Notes: generated by a model from the letters alone, not told the origin. A stretch of 64,000 nucleotides of DNA from Novosphingobium sp. G106 (GCF_019075875.1 NZ_JAHOOZ010000001.1:3720001-3784000); one strand, 5' to 3'. Positions 49,485 to 61,000 are shown, numbered from the stretch's first letter. Program-made: numbers and translations.

Positions 49485-49994
49485 ATGACAAGCGACCTTT
49501 TGAACCGGCTCGACGGCGATTTGGGAGTCAGGCGAACATTGGCGAGACTTGGAGATTCAATCTTCCGCCGTGATCGCGACGCCCACGGCGAATGCTATTG
49601 CGAGGACGGCGAGTGGCATGCTTTCGGCACCATCACCCGTGGGCGAGACGCAATCGTCGATCATTGGTGGAACGTGATGCAAGGCTTTCCGTTCGTGCGG
49701 CAAAGCATATCCTCGCTCGTGATCGAAGTAGAAGGCGACACGGCTGTCTCGCGCGGTCACGTGGATGAGGTTCTGGGCATGCCGGACGGTTCTCATCAAA
49801 TCGTGATGGGCGTGTACCATAGCACCTTCCTGAAACATGACGCGGAATGGCTGCTGAAAGTTCATCGGTACGATCAGGTGTATTTCGGATCTCCTTTGCT
49901 GGACGGCAAATTCTTCCCGATCCTGGACTATGGAAGGCCCCCTCACGATCCCGATCCTGAGCGTCTGACGGCCATGATGGACATCAGCCTGTGA
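49485..49994 (+). CDS. SnoaL-like (NTF2 fold) protein
   Basis: 169 residues from ATG 49485. Helical N-terminus followed by the typical fold (RRTLARLGDSIFRRDRDAHG, FGTITRGRDAIVDHWWNVMQ, VSRGHVDEVLGMPDGSHQIV, LLKVHRYDQVYFG). A small-molecule-binding family including polyketide cyclases and dehydratases. Divergent from the TonB receptor; the TetR gene follows 181 bases later. No reaction can be assigned. Confidence 0.7.
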   Translation: MTSDLLNRLDGDLGVRRTLARLGDSIFRRDRDAHGECYCEDGEWHAFGTITRGRDAIVDHWWNVMQGFPFVRQSISSLVIEVEGDTAVSRGHVDEVLGMPDGSHQIVMGVYHSTFLKHDAEWLLKVHRYDQVYFGSPLLDGKFFPILDYGRPPHDPDPERLTAMMDISL

Positions 49995-50175
49995 AGTGAT
50001 TCCGCCTCGGGTAGGGCCTGCACCGTAGCCCGACGGCCGGTTCGCTCGCGCGCTCCGCGAGAGGAAAAGCGCACTCCTCCGCGGCTGGCGACCCCCGAGT
50101 TGTTTTGGATTACGAGAGAGGGCAAAGTCGACTCAGTGAGAAAATTCCGGGCGAGATAGGTCTGTCGAGGTAACG

Positions 50176-50796
50176 GTGCCGCGTATTATTGATCACGATG
50201 AACGAAAGCTCGCGCTGGCCCGCATAGCTGCAAAGATCATCGCAGAAGAGGGTTGGCGCGCGGCAACTATCCAGCGCATCGGCCGATCTATGGACTGCAG
50301 CACCAAGGTCGTTACGCACTATTTCCCGGACAAGAAGGCCCTCATGTTGATGGCATTCAAGCTCCTGGCCGAGGATACCCAGACCCGCTTCGAGGCCACC
50401 TGCTCGATACCGGGCCGGACGACATTGGAATGCATTGCATCGTTGCTGCCGATCGATGAACGCAGCGAGCGGCTGTGGCGCGTCTCGCTGGCCTATTGGG
50501 AGTTCGTCAGCGAGCACGGTCGCGATTTCTCGGAAGAGATCTACGAGATCGAGACCGCGCAAAACCTCGTCGAAGAGCTTTTTCGCAACGACGGCATCGA
50601 GGGGGACCTCCCGCGCTTGGCGCGACTGGCGATCAATTCGGTCCACGGAATTGGCATACAGGCAATCATGAACCCGACGTTCTGGACGAAAGAGCAGCAG
50701 ATTGCGGACTTGAACGCGCAAATCACGGCCCTGCTAAGGGTGGAATCCCGTGACGACCATACGATCTTTCCGTCTTCGGACCTTTCGCGCGCCTGA
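50176..50796 (+). CDS. TetR-family transcriptional regulator
   Basis: 206 residues from GTG 50176. Helix-turn-helix [39 protein letters not shown]. The C-terminal domain ([36 protein letters not shown]) resembles BetI-type ligand domains. It shares the opening PRxxDHDER with the TetR at 46222, so the two probably arose by duplication. Likely controls the TonB receptor and SnoaL-like gene nearby. Confidence 0.85.
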   Translation: MPRIIDHDERKLALARIAAKIIAEEGWRAATIQRIGRSMDCSTKVVTHYFPDKKALMLMAFKLLAEDTQTRFEATCSIPGRTTLECIASLLPIDERSERLWRVSLAYWEFVSEHGRDFSEEIYEIETAQNLVEELFRNDGIEGDLPRLARLAINSVHGIGIQAIMNPTFWTKEQQIADLNAQITALLRVESRDDHTIFPSSDLSRA

Positions 50797-50867
50797 CTGT
50801 CGGACCTCCGCTTGATCTTAACCATTCTCCATTAGCCGAACCTGAAAAGGTCGCATGGATTGATGGG

Positions 50868-53174
50868 ATGTTCGGGTTTGAAAAGCGCTTGAGCGCAGTC
50901 GGGTCCTGGCTTTTGGGTAGTCCAGCCAGGGTACCGGATTCGATTGCCGAACAGCTGATGAGCGGCCTTTTCGCATCGGTGGCGATCTTCCTCGGCGGCG
51001 TACTCAACACCACGGCTGTCGCTGCAGTGGCGTCCTGGCGCCATCCGACCTGGCCGTTTGTCGGCTGGCTCTTGTTCGAAATCGGGCTCGGCGTGGTCCG
51101 CCTCGGCATCCTAGTCCGTGGCAGGCGCGCGGTCGCCGCCGGCCTCACGCCGCCCAGAGGTCTGGCCGCCTTGCTCTCCTGCGTCTGGGCGGGCTCCGTC
51201 GGTTTCGGCACATTCCTCTGCATAACCAGCGGCGACTGGGTTCTCGCGGCGATCGCCTGCCTGTCGGCGGCGGCCATGATCTGCGGCATGTGCCTGCGCA
51301 ACTTCGGCACGCCGCGCCTCGCTGCAGTCATGGTCTTCTCGGCGCTTGCTCCCTGCGTGGTCGCCGGGCTGGTTGCCCGCGAGCCGATTTTGTCGATGAT
51401 CAGCATTCAGTTGCCGATCTTCATGGTGACGATCCTGTCGGCGTGCTTCGCGCTGCATCGCATGATGGTTTCGCGCATCAGCGCACTCAGCGACCTCGAT
51501 CACAGCCGGTCGCTCAACGAGACTATCCTGCGCTCGAGCCCCGATCACACGCTGATCCTCGACCAGGATCACCGTATCGCCTTCTGCAAAAGGCCGGGCG
51601 AGGAGGCCCGCCAGCAGGATCCTCTCCTCGGCCGCGAGTGGCTGAGCCTGCTCCCGTCGGAAGATACAATGAATGCCCGCTCTGCGCTTGCCCAGGCCGC
51701 ATCGGGCAGTCTCGTCAATCTGATCACGAGCCACCGGCAGTTCACTGGCCAGGTCCGCTGGTTCGACAATGTCATCAACCGAACCACCGACGGGTCCGGG
51801 CGATTGATCGTCGTCTCGCGCGACATCACCCACCAGAAGAAATCCGAAGAGAAGGCGATCTGGATGGCGCAGCACGACGCGCTGACCGGCCTCCCCAACC
51901 GGACGCTGCTCCAAAGCAGGCTGGACCAGCTCCTGAACAGACACGACCGCGCCCCAACGAGCGCGATGCTCATCATCGACGTCGACAACTTCAAGGCGGT
52001 CAACGATTCCCTGGGACATGACGCGGGCGACGCGCTGCTCTGCGCGATTGCCGATCGGCTGATCGATGCGGTCGCCGATGACGATCTCGTGGCCCGCACG
52101 GGCGGCGATGAATTCGCGCTGCTGATCGCGGCGCGCTCCGATGACGAAATCGAACAGACCTCCGAGCGTATTTTCGCCCAGTTGCGCCGGCCGGTCATCC
52201 ATGCCGGCCGGCCGATCGACTGCGGGGTCAGCATCGGCGCCAGCCTTATCATGCGCGACGGCAAGGATCGCTCCGAACTGATGAAGGCGGCCGATATCGC
52301 GCTCTATGCCGCCAAAGCGGCCGGCAGGGCCCGGCTACGCATCTTCAAACCCTCGATGATGGCCGAAGTGGAAAGGCATCAAACCATGATCGCCTGCGCC
52401 CGCGTGTCGCTCCAGCGTGATGAGGTTCTGCCCTACTACCAGCCCAAGATCAGCATGCGCACCGCGCAGGTGGTCGGCTTCGAGGCCCTGCTCCGCTGGC
52501 GGGACGATGCGGGCGAGCTACGCGGACCGGACGGCATAGAAGCGGCGTTTCAGGATCCCGTGCTGGGTCCGCTGCTCAGCCAGCGGATGTTCGAAAAGGT
52601 CCTCGACGACGTGCGGTGCTGGAGCGAGGCCGCAATCGGTTTCGGGCACGTCGCGATCAACGTCACGAGCGCCGATTTCCGCCGCGACGATTTCGCGGAG
52701 TCGCTTTGCACGTTGCTTGAAGAGCGTGGCCTCAGCCCGTCCTCGATCCAGATCGAAGTCACCGAGAATGTCTTTCTCGGTCGCGGCGCCGACGATGTCG
52801 AAGAGTCGCTCCGGCGTCTCAGCGATCGCGGCATTCGCATTGCCCTCGATGACTTCGGAACGGGCTATGCCTCGCTGTCGCACCTCAGCCAGTTCCCCGT
52901 CGACGTCCTCAAGATCGATCGTTCGTTCACCCAGCGCCTCGGCCGGGACACCGATGCGGCCGCGATCTCGGCGACGGTCATCAACCTGGGTCATTGCCTG
53001 GGCATGGAGGTCGTCGCCGAAGGCATCGAAACGGCCGCGCAGGAGGCGCAGCTGCGCGACATGGGCTGCGACACCGGGCAAGGCTTCTTCTATGCGAGAC
53101 CCCTTCCCGCGAGCCGGGTCGCAACAACCTTGATGCCGCGGGAGACGGCACCTCTGGAACTCCGCCGAGCCTAG
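50868..53174 (+). CDS. Membrane-bound diguanylate cyclase/phosphodiesterase (GGDEF-EAL)
   Basis: 768 residues. About six to seven membrane helices (residues 30-200), a PAS-like region (about 215-320; [17 protein letters not shown]), a GGDEF domain with intact [11 protein letters not shown] at 412-416 and an EAL domain with GFEALLRW at about 539 and later [13 protein letters not shown] and EVVAEGIET. Makes and/or degrades the messenger cyclic-di-GMP; both motifs look complete, though one activity often dominates. Monocistronic between a TetR gene and a small gene on the other strand. General signalling, probably unrelated to the catabolic clusters. Confidence 0.93.
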   Translation: MFGFEKRLSAVGSWLLGSPARVPDSIAEQLMSGLFASVAIFLGGVLNTTAVAAVASWRHPTWPFVGWLLFEIGLGVVRLGILVRGRRAVAAGLTPPRGLAALLSCVWAGSVGFGTFLCITSGDWVLAAIACLSAAAMICGMCLRNFGTPRLAAVMVFSALAPCVVAGLVAREPILSMISIQLPIFMVTILSACFALHRMMVSRISALSDLDHSRSLNETILRSSPDHTLILDQDHRIAFCKRPGEEARQQDPLLGREWLSLLPSEDTMNARSALAQAASGSLVNLITSHRQFTGQVRWFDNVINRTTDGSGRLIVVSRDITHQKKSEEKAIWMAQHDALTGLPNRTLLQSRLDQLLNRHDRAPTSAMLIIDVDNFKAVNDSLGHDAGDALLCAIADRLIDAVADDDLVARTGGDEFALLIAARSDDEIEQTSERIFAQLRRPVIHAGRPIDCGVSIGASLIMRDGKDRSELMKAADIALYAAKAAGRARLRIFKPSMMAEVERHQTMIACARVSLQRDEVLPYYQPKISMRTAQVVGFEALLRWRDDAGELRGPDGIEAAFQDPVLGPLLSQRMFEKVLDDVRCWSEAAIGFGHVAINVTSADFRRDDFAESLCTLLEERGLSPSSIQIEVTENVFLGRGADDVEESLRRLSDRGIRIALDDFGTGYASLSHLSQFPVDVLKIDRSFTQRLGRDTDAAAISATVINLGHCLGMEVVAEGIETAAQEAQLRDMGCDTGQGFFYARPLPASRVATTLMPRETAPLELRRA

Positions 53175-53260
53175 AAGCTCAACCGGCATGAAGGGTGTCG
53201 ACTGAACGACAGCCGGCGATTTAGTGCCCCGGTCGCAGAGGTCTTCGACCGGAAGGCGAT

Positions 53261-53509
53261 CTATCGGACTGCAGTCACCGGCCCGCCGAGTTGCAGCGCC
53301 GAGGCCTTGAGCACGAATAGCGGCATGCCGGCCTTGCTCACACTGATTTGCCAGGCTCTCGCCGCCCAGAATTCGGCCACCCCGTTGCTGATCATATCGC
53401 CGAATATCCGGGTCAGTTCCTCTTGCGCCGCGCCGACGCTGGGCAATTCCATTTCGTACTCCTGCGTTCGCCCGCGGCCGTCATCGATTGCAACGCAATA
53501 GGTTTCCAT
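53261..53509 (-). CDS. DUF6894-like small protein
   Basis: 82 residues from ATG 53509 (METYCVAIDDGRGRTQE). The pattern of YCVAI near the start, LPSVGAAQEELTRIFGDMIS, ARAWQISVSKAGMPLFVLKA is that of the DUF6894 family common in Alphaproteobacteria (short beta-rich proteins with a central helix). Function unknown. It converges with the GGDEF-EAL gene. Confidence 0.6.
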   Translation of the reverse strand: METYCVAIDDGRGRTQEYEMELPSVGAAQEELTRIFGDMISNGVAEFWAARAWQISVSKAGMPLFVLKASALQLGGPVTAVR

Positions 53510-53821
53510 CCGACCTGAATGCAGCGCGTCGACTTTCGTTTCCAGAAGGGTGAGACCGCTCCGAGCCACATCGTGGCAATTGCGCGCCGAAAGCACGGAT
53601 CGAGGGTTCGGCGCCAGCCGCGACCTCGCAAAGCCCGATCGGTCAAGCGGTCCGGGTTTAGGCCTTTCCTACACGCGCGAAGTTCAGCACAATTACGACC
53701 TTCCTTGACATCGTCATAACTCACTGAAAATGCACATCTTCATAGAATCGTGGGGCTATTTCGTGCCGGGATTCGTCGTAGTCGACATGTGCGATGTTAG
53801 AGAACTTCCGGGCGCCCCGGA
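53510..53821. other. Intergenic region without a supported gene
   Basis: 312 bases between the DUF6894-like start and the dioxygenase stop. Short frames here have no ribosome site or family features. Near the right end CCGGGCGCCCCGG is a GC-rich self-complementary stretch that could act as a terminator of the dioxygenase gene. Confidence 0.4.
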
Positions 53822-54709
53822 TCACCCCACTTCGAGCAGCTTCTCGTAGGACCCTTCGGGCGCGACATGACCGGGCTTTTCCAGCCCCGCCAGCGTCGTG
53901 CGGTGCATGACCCGGCCGGTGTCGGTATAGGGCACCACGCGGTGCATCAGACCCTGGTTGTCCCACAGCACCAGGTCGCCGACCTTCCAGTCATGCGTAT
54001 AGACGAAGTCCGGCTGCGCCGCCCACTGCTGCAGGCGCCAGAGCAGCGCGCGGCCGTGCGGGTTGGGCATGCCGACCACGCCGTCGGCGTGCGTACCGAT
54101 CAGCAGCGACTTGCGGCCGTTCTCGTGCGTCCAGACCAGCGGCTGCTCCATGGCATGGGCGATCGAGCGCCAGCGATCGATGCGCTCCTGCGTGGGGTGG
54201 CCGAACACTGGCCGCACGCTGGCCTCGACCGTGTGGATCACCTTCACGTCCTCGTACTGCGCCTTTTCCGCATCGGAGAGCTTGTCGTAGGCGGCGTAGA
54301 GGTTGGCGAACTCGGTCGAACCGCCCTGGTCCGACAGCTTGCGCGCCGAAAGCAGCGTTCCCTTCGGCAGCGGCTGGTCCATGGTGACGCCATCGACATG
54401 CCAGAAGAAGGTGCCGAGCACGTAGTCGGGCTCGTTGTTGACCGCGCGGTCGAGCGTGATCTTGTAGACGTCCTTGGCCGAAACGTCGGAACCGGGCACG
54501 CGGCTGTTGTAGTTGGCGCGCGAACCCAGCGCATCGGTCAGCGCGAGCTGTTCCTCGTCGGTCACGTTGATCTCGGGGAAGACCAGCACGCCGCGCTCCT
54601 CGAGCGCCCCGCGGATCGCTGCGATCACGTCGGGATCAGTCAGATGCGCCTTGTCGACAGTTACCTTGCCGCCGACGAGCGGCTTGATGGGTTCGATGGT
54701 GACGCTCAT
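53822..54709 (-). CDS. TauD/TfdA-family Fe(II)/2-oxoglutarate dioxygenase
   Basis: 295 residues from ATG 54709. The HxD motif is in FFWHVDGVTMDQP, the distal His and Arg in LMHRVVPYTDTGRVMHRTTL, and the 2-oxoglutarate-binding Thr/Arg context in between. N-terminal part VIAAIRGALEERGVLVFPEI is typical. The family oxidises taurine, 2,4-D and other carboxylates or sulfonates to release an aldehyde. Stands between small genes; substrate not evident. Confidence 0.85.
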   Translation of the reverse strand: MSVTIEPIKPLVGGKVTVDKAHLTDPDVIAAIRGALEERGVLVFPEINVTDEEQLALTDALGSRANYNSRVPGSDVSAKDVYKITLDRAVNNEPDYVLGTFFWHVDGVTMDQPLPKGTLLSARKLSDQGGSTEFANLYAAYDKLSDAEKAQYEDVKVIHTVEASVRPVFGHPTQERIDRWRSIAHAMEQPLVWTHENGRKSLLIGTHADGVVGMPNPHGRALLWRLQQWAAQPDFVYTHDWKVGDLVLWDNQGLMHRVVPYTDTGRVMHRTTLAGLEKPGHVAPEGSYEKLLEVG

Positions 54710-54786
54710 TTTTCTGTCCCTCTCCACGCGCATTGCTGAACGCCTGCACAGCATCGCGCGGATGCCGGTGCGAGTCCAGAGCTTAG

Positions 54787-54990
54787 CTAGCCTTCGAGCA
54801 GATCGAGGTAGGCGACCACATCGTTGTCGGTGGCGATGAACAGGCCTTCCTGGACCTCCTCCGGCTGATGCGCCGCCAGTTCGAGCGCTTCGGCCAGCGT
54901 GCCGTAAAGCAAGGTCTGCGCACCGCTGCCCTCGGGCGAGCCATCGAGATGATAGAGCCGGACCGAGGCTTGCTCGTAAGTCGTGCGCAT
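54787..54990 (-). CDS. Small conserved-type protein after the DUF4169 gene
   Basis: 67 residues, MRTTYEQASVRLYHLDGSPE then ALELAAHQPEEVQEGLFIAT. Its ATG overlaps the DUF4169 stop (TGATG). Acidic, no membrane segment. A companion of DUF4169 genes in Sphingomonadales by my recollection; function unknown. Confidence 0.5.
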   Translation of the reverse strand: MRTTYEQASVRLYHLDGSPEGSGAQTLLYGTLAEALELAAHQPEEVQEGLFIATDNDVVAYLDLLEG

Positions 54991-55169
54991 CAGTCTTCGT
55001 CCCGCTTGGCGCCGTCCACAGTGCGCGTCAGCCGCTCGGCATCCTGTTGGCGGCGCAGTTTCTCGCCCTTGGTCGCGCCATGCTTGCTGCGGTTGGCCGC
55101 GGCCTGTTTCGCCGCCGCATCGCGGTCCCTCGCCTTGCGGGCGAGGCGGAGGTTGACGATCTCGGCCAT
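54990..55169 (-). CDS. DUF4169 family protein
   Basis: 59 residues, MAEIVNLRLARKARDRDAAA then NRSKHGATKGEK, the clear DUF4169 pattern (MAEIVNLR-R-KA-AR). A small, highly charged helical protein of unknown function common in Alphaproteobacteria. Between the DapB-like gene and the 67-aa gene in one operon. Confidence 0.75.
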   Translation of the reverse strand: MAEIVNLRLARKARDRDAAAKQAAANRSKHGATKGEKLRRQQDAERLTRTVDGAKRDED

Positions 55170-55187
55170 CGGCAATGCTTACCGCGT

Positions 55188-56237
55188 TCAGTCCGGCCGG
55201 AACAGCCCGCGCAACGTCGGGACACCGAGTTCGAAATGGGTGACGATGCCCGGCGCCGCGTCGCAGACCGCGGGGATGACGTTGACCCCGGCCATCGCCG
55301 TCCACGGCAGGCCGAGGTACTGAACGCCCTCCGCTGCCGCCGGACGCGCCATGGTGACTTCCATTGGCGGGTCGCCCTCGATCCGGATGCGATAGCCGCT
55401 GACGCCGGCATTCCAGCGCGGCTCGATGTTCTCGTCGCCCATGGTCCAGAAGCAGTGGTAGGTGATCAGCGGCTTGCCGTCGGCCCAGCCGGTCCATTCA
55501 TAGTGCTGACCAGCGACGGTGCCCTGCTTCACCACGCCGCGCCCATAGTCGATGTCGCGCACCGCGGTGGCCACGTCGAACTTGGCGGTGACATCGTCGA
55601 TCGTCAGGCCCAAGCCCTTGGCGACGATCTCCATCGACTGCGCGAACATGTAGGGCGCCTCGGGCGAACGGCCGGGATTGGCCAGCAGATCGGCAGACTC
55701 GCGGCCGAAGCCCATGAACTCGATGTAGTTCGACGGATTGGCGAGGTGATCGATCGTCTCGTAGAGGTGGATGTGGTCGATCCGGTTCATGATCCGGGCA
55801 ACGGTCAGCGGTAGCAGGTCGCCGGCGAAACCGGGGTGAATGCCCGAGCCGTGAAACGAGGTGCCGCCATCGGCGCAGGCTGCGGCGAGCTTGTCGAAAT
55901 CGGGCTTCCAGCGCTCCCAGGGGAAGAACGGACCTACCGGGCAAACGACGTTCTTGCCCGAGCGCAACAGCCGGCAGACCATGTCGAGGTCGTGGACCGA
56001 GGGGGCGAAGTGGACCGCATCGGCCTCAAGCGCGACGATCGCCTCGACATCGTCGGTGGCAATGACGCCGATCGGCCCGATTTTGGCGATCTCGCCCGCG
56101 TCCTTGCCGACCTTCTTGGGATTGGTGACGAGCGTGCCGACCAGTTCGTAGGTCGGGTTCTCGGCAAAATGACGGATCGCCACCTTGCCGACGGTGCCCG
56201 TTGCCCACTGGATCACGCGATAGGTCTTGCCCGCCAT
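55188..56237 (-). CDS. Dihydrodipicolinate-reductase-like NAD(P)H-dependent oxidoreductase
   Basis: 349 residues. N-terminal Rossmann domain (VIQWATGTVGKVAIRHFAEN, VIATDDVEAIVAL, DAVHFAPSVHDLDMVCR), with a middle HPGFAGDLLPLTVARIMNRI and a C-terminal lobe unlike classical DapB. Related to 2,4-diaminopentanoate dehydrogenase and other DapB-like oxidoreductases. Catalytic residues for dipicolinate are not obvious, so it is more likely an amine or imine dehydrogenase of a catabolic pathway. Confidence 0.75.
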   Translation of the reverse strand: MAGKTYRVIQWATGTVGKVAIRHFAENPTYELVGTLVTNPKKVGKDAGEIAKIGPIGVIATDDVEAIVALEADAVHFAPSVHDLDMVCRLLRSGKNVVCPVGPFFPWERWKPDFDKLAAACADGGTSFHGSGIHPGFAGDLLPLTVARIMNRIDHIHLYETIDHLANPSNYIEFMGFGRESADLLANPGRSPEAPYMFAQSMEIVAKGLGLTIDDVTAKFDVATAVRDIDYGRGVVKQGTVAGQHYEWTGWADGKPLITYHCFWTMGDENIEPRWNAGVSGYRIRIEGDPPMEVTMARPAAAEGVQYLGLPWTAMAGVNVIPAVCDAAPGIVTHFELGVPTLRGLFRPD

Positions 56238-56327
56238 CTGCTCACTCTCCGGAATGTCTCGGGAAGCCTTCTGGCGAGATTGCGCAGACTGTTCAATCGA
56301 GAAGTGGGCAGTCGGCCACTTGCAGTA

Positions 56328-58064
56328 TCAACGCGAGATATAAGCCCGCCAACCGCCGAGCGCGGTGATGTCCTCGGCCCCGACGATCGCGCGCGGCTCA
56401 GCGACGAAGCCCTTAACCTGGCTGCCGTCGGCCAGCGTGACCGTGCCGATCGCGAGCGGAGGCGGCACTTCGGCAACGAAGCTGCCGAAGGCGGCAGCGT
56501 CGAGCTCATAGACCTCGACCTTGATCGCTGCGCCGCCGACATCGTGGATCAGCGCCGGCTTGGGCGGGACGCTGTCGGCCATAGCATAGAGCTTGTAGCT
56601 CGGCGCGGTCTCGGTCGCCTCGACGAACGCCGCATCCCGCGAGGTGAGTTGCCAGTGCAGCGGCATGTCCTTGAGATGCGCGCCGACGACGGCGAGGCGG
56701 ATGCGGTCCATGCGGGTCTCCAGATCGATTTCAGGTGTCGGGTAAGGATTGCCCCATTGCTCGGCCATCGCGAGTAGCGCGCGGTCGGCCCCGGCGGGGG
56801 CGAAGAAACTGACCCCGAAACCGGTACCGTTGAGCCGGAAGCCCGCCGGCACGGCGATCGCTGACATGTCGAGCAGGTTCACGAAATTGGTGTAGGTGCC
56901 GAAGTGGCTGTTGAGCGGGATCGGGTTCGCCTTCATCTCGCGCAGGCGGTAGATCGTCGGCGAAGTCGGGACGAACAGCGCGTCGATCTGCTGCCACATG
57001 GCCTCGGCAACGCGGGCATATTCGGCAAGCTTGTACTGGCCGCGAAAAGCCTCGACCGCGCTCTTGCCGAGCCCCGCCTCGACAATTTCACGCACCGTAG
57101 GATCGATCGAGCCCGGATTCTCGCGCAGGAACTGTTCGATCGCGGCGGTGCGTTCAGCGACCCAGGGGCCGTCATAGAGCAGCTTCGCAGCTTCGAGCAG
57201 GGGCGCGATGTCGATCTCGCGGATCGAATAGCCCAACTCAATCGCACGCTCGATGGCCTGGGCGAACAGGCGCTCGGCCTGGAGATCACCGAACCACGGC
57301 ATGTTCCGCGCCAGCGGCACGCCGAGGCGCTGGCCGAGTTGCATGTCGCGCATATTACGCGAGTAGACATCGGCTGCGTCGAAGCCGGCAGCGATCCCAT
57401 CGACCAGCGCGCAGTCCTCGGCATCGGCCGCGAAGACGGTGATGACGTCGAGCGATCGACAGGCCGGCAGCAGTCCGCTCGCGCTCCAACGCCCCTTGGT
57501 CGGTTTTAGCCCCACGAGACCGTTGAACGCGGCAGGAATCCGGCCCGAGCCAGCGGTGTCGGTACCCAGCGCAAAAGGCACGAGCCCTGCCCCCACGACC
57601 ACGGCCGATCCCGAGCTCGATCCGCCGCTGACATAGTTCAGATTGAACACGCAGGCCGGCGCCCCATAAGGGCTGCGCGTGCCGTTGAGGCCCGTGGCGA
57701 ACTGGTCGAGGTTGGTCTTGCCGATGCAGACAGCGCCGGCATCGAGCAGCCTCTGCACGACGAAGGCGTTGCGCTCCGGCTGGAAGGCGAAGTCCGGGCA
57801 GGCCGCGGTAGTCGGCAGGCCAGCGACGTCGATATTGTCCTTCACCGCGAACGGCACGCCGGCGAGCGGTTGCGGCTGCCCGGCCTTGATCCGGCCGTCC
57901 ACTGCACGGGCGGCGCCAAGGATCGCCGCATCGGGAAAACGGCTGATCCAGGCCTGCGGCTGGATTCGGTCATAGGCGGCGATTCGCTCCAGTGTCGCGC
58001 TCGCCACTTCCTCGGCGCTGATCTTGCGGGCGTTCACCGCATCGGCGATCTCGCGCGCCTTCAT
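56328..58064 (-). CDS. atzF: Allophanate hydrolase
   Basis: 578 residues. Amidase-signature N-terminal domain (NIDVAGLPTTAACPDFAF, SGGSSSGSAVVVGAGLVPFA with Ser-cis-Ser-Lys elements, and LGTDTAGSGRIPAAFNGLVG), followed by the C-terminal domain typical of AtzF (MADSVPPKPALIHDVGGAAI, KGFVAEPRAIVGAEDITALG). Hydrolyses allophanate to ammonia and CO2. ATG 58064 overlaps the carboxylase stop; part of the five-gene urea/guanidine operon. Confidence 0.93.
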   Translation of the reverse strand: MKAREIADAVNARKISAEEVASATLERIAAYDRIQPQAWISRFPDAAILGAARAVDGRIKAGQPQPLAGVPFAVKDNIDVAGLPTTAACPDFAFQPERNAFVVQRLLDAGAVCIGKTNLDQFATGLNGTRSPYGAPACVFNLNYVSGGSSSGSAVVVGAGLVPFALGTDTAGSGRIPAAFNGLVGLKPTKGRWSASGLLPACRSLDVITVFAADAEDCALVDGIAAGFDAADVYSRNMRDMQLGQRLGVPLARNMPWFGDLQAERLFAQAIERAIELGYSIREIDIAPLLEAAKLLYDGPWVAERTAAIEQFLRENPGSIDPTVREIVEAGLGKSAVEAFRGQYKLAEYARVAEAMWQQIDALFVPTSPTIYRLREMKANPIPLNSHFGTYTNFVNLLDMSAIAVPAGFRLNGTGFGVSFFAPAGADRALLAMAEQWGNPYPTPEIDLETRMDRIRLAVVGAHLKDMPLHWQLTSRDAAFVEATETAPSYKLYAMADSVPPKPALIHDVGGAAIKVEVYELDAAAFGSFVAEVPPPLAIGTVTLADGSQVKGFVAEPRAIVGAEDITALGGWRAYISR

Positions 58065-61000
58065 TCCCCGATCTCCGGCGAAAATGCCTCCAGCGCGAAG
58101 AGCGGCGCACCCGGCGTCACCTGCTGGCGCTCGCTCACATAGATGCGGCGAACCTTGCCGCCGAGGGGACTGGGCACTGGAGATTCCATCTTCATCGCCT
58201 CTATGACTGCGACCGTCTGACCGGCCTCCACCACGCTGCCCTCGGCCATCTCCAGCTTCCAGACGACACCGCCGAACGGCGCCTCGACGAGTTCGCAGCC
58301 CTCAGGGATCTCGATCTCGATGACCGCCCCTGCCGCGCTGTCTTCGTTCTCCAGCTCCGCCAGCCTATCGAATTCACCGCGCGCCTGCCAGTCGGAGCGC
58401 TCGGCATCGAAAGCAGCCTGGCGCTGCGCCTGGAAGGCTGTGATCGAAGCCGCATTGTCCGCCAGGAAAGCGCGGTATTCGGAGAGGCGGAACGTGCCTT
58501 CCTCGATGCGGATATCGCGCCGGCCCAGCGGGAAATCGCGGCGCCACTCGGTCAGTTCCTCATGGGTTACCGGGAAGAAGCGGATGCGGTCGAAGAAGCG
58601 CAGCAGCCACGGTTTGCCGTCACGGAACGCCTGGGTCTGGCGCCACGAGTTCCAGATCTGGATCGTCCGCCCGAACAGCTGATAGCCGCCCGGCCCTTCC
58701 ATCCCATAGATGCACATGTAGGCGCCGCCGATGCCGACGACATTGGGCGGAGTCCATGTGCGAGCCGGGTTGTACTTGGTGGTCACCAGGCGGTGGCGCG
58801 GGTCCACCGGGGTTGCCACGGGGGCGCCGAGATAGACGTCGCCCAGGCCCATAACGAGGTATTCAGCATCGAAAACGATGCGCTGCACCTCGTCCTGACT
58901 GGCGAGGCCGTTGACCCGCCGGATGAACTCGATGTTGTCGGGGCACCAGGGCGCGTCGTCGCGGACCGAGGCCATGTATTTGGCGACGGTCTCGTGGATC
59001 GCGGGATCGTTGTAGGACAGCGGCAACCATACGGTGCGCGAGGGAATCTCGAAGTCGTCGAGCCCGCCGAGCCGCTCCTCGGCCTCGATCAGAGCCTCGA
59101 CCAGGCGCGACTGTGGCATGACGCGGCTGTCGTGATGGACCTGGAGCGAGCGGATGCCAGGCGTGACGTCGACGATGCCGGGCAGCGCCATCGCCTCGAT
59201 CTCGAGCATCAGCGCATGGACGCGCAGCCGCAGCTCGAGGTCAAGCACGATCGCGCCGAATTCGACGAGCAGGTGCTGGTCACCCTGGCGGCGGATACGG
59301 AATTCGGGACGGTCGGCGCGGGCCGGGTCCTCGAACAGCACGGGGCTGCCGAGCTCTTCGGGCTGCAGCGGCTGGGCGAGCGGACGCTCGCCGGTAATCA
59401 ACGCTTCCTGCTTCGCCAGTGCGGCCTCGGCAGCGACATCGCTGACCGGCACGAAGCGCACGGTATCGCCCGGAGCGAGCTGGCCGACTTTCCAGAGGTC
59501 GGCAGCGATTACCACGAAGGGGCAGACGAAGCCGCCGAGCGACGGCCCGTCCGGCCCGAGGATGATCGGCATGTCGCCGGTGAAGTCGACTGCGCCGATG
59601 GCATAGGCGTTGTCGTGGATGTTCGAGGGATGCAGCCCCGCCTCGCCGCCATCCTTGCGCGCCCAGCGCGGCTTCGGACCGCTGAGCCGCACACCCGTGC
59701 GGTTGGAGTTGTAATGCACCCTCCAGGCTGCGTCGCAGATCATTGCTATATCATCGGTCGTGAAGAAATCGGGCGCGCCGTGCGGGCCGTAGAGCACGCG
59801 GATCTGCCATTCGGTGGCAATCGCGGGTTGATGGCAGTCGGCCAATGGCTCGCCCAGGGCGACGTAGGCCAGGTGCAGCGTATCGCCGGTCAGGACGGCG
59901 CGGCCAGCGTGGCCGCCGAACTCGCCCATGGTGAAAGCGCTGCGGCTGCCAAGGAACAGCGGCGCGTCGAGACCGCCCGCAACCAGCAGGTAACCGCGCA
60001 TCCCGCCACCGCCGACACGGGCGATCTGGAGCGTCTGCCCCGAATCGACTTCAACGATATCGTATGGCGCTACGGAAACGCCATCGAGCTTCGCGCCGAA
60101 GTCGGCGCCGGTCAGGCATATCCGCGTAGGCGCGTTGAACAGCAGGGTCGGACCGGCGGCGGTGAACTCGAGGCCGGCGGCGCCCTCGTCATTGCCGAGC
60201 AGGCGATTGCCGAGGCGGAAGGCCAGTGCATCCATTGGACCCGAGGGCGGCACGCCGACGTCCCAGTAGCCGGCGCGGCCCGGATAGTCCTGCACCGTCG
60301 TCGAAGGACCGCCCGCCAGCACGCGGATGGTGCTGGGGCTATAAGCGATCTCGGCCAAAGCGCGTGTCGAGACCTTGCCGCTGGTGAAGGCCTCGGCGCG
60401 GATCACGGTGCGCAGCCAGTCGAGGTTGGTCTCGATCCCCGACAAACGCGTCTCGTCCAGCGCAACCTGCAGGGCCGCGATCGCGGCGTCCCGATCGGGC
60501 GCAGTGACGATCAGCTTGGCCAGCATCGGATCGTAGAAAGCGCTAACCTGCGATCCCGCCGCGACCCAGCCATCGACGCGAGGGCCGTCGGGAAAGGTCA
60601 CTTCAGTCAGCATGCCGGAGCTGGGGCGGAAGTCCTGCGCCGGATCCTCGGCATAGAGCCGGACCTGGATCGAGGCGCCCTGCGGCTTGGCCTCGAAGCC
60701 ATCGAGGAAGGCGAAATCGCCCGCAGCGCCGCGGATCATCCATTCGACGAGGTCGACGCCGGTCACCTGCTCGGTGACGCCGTGCTCGACCTGGAGACGC
60801 GTGTTGACCTCGAGGAAATAGAAATCGTCGCGCGCCGCGTCGAAAAGGAATTCGACCGTGCCGGCCGACTGGTAGCGTGCGCCCGCGGTCAGCCGCACCG
60901 CCGCCTCGATCATCGCCGCGCGCGTCGCGGCGGGGAACAGCGGGGCCGGGGTTTCCTCGACGACCTTCTGGTTGCGCCGCTGCAGCGAGCAGTCGCGCTC

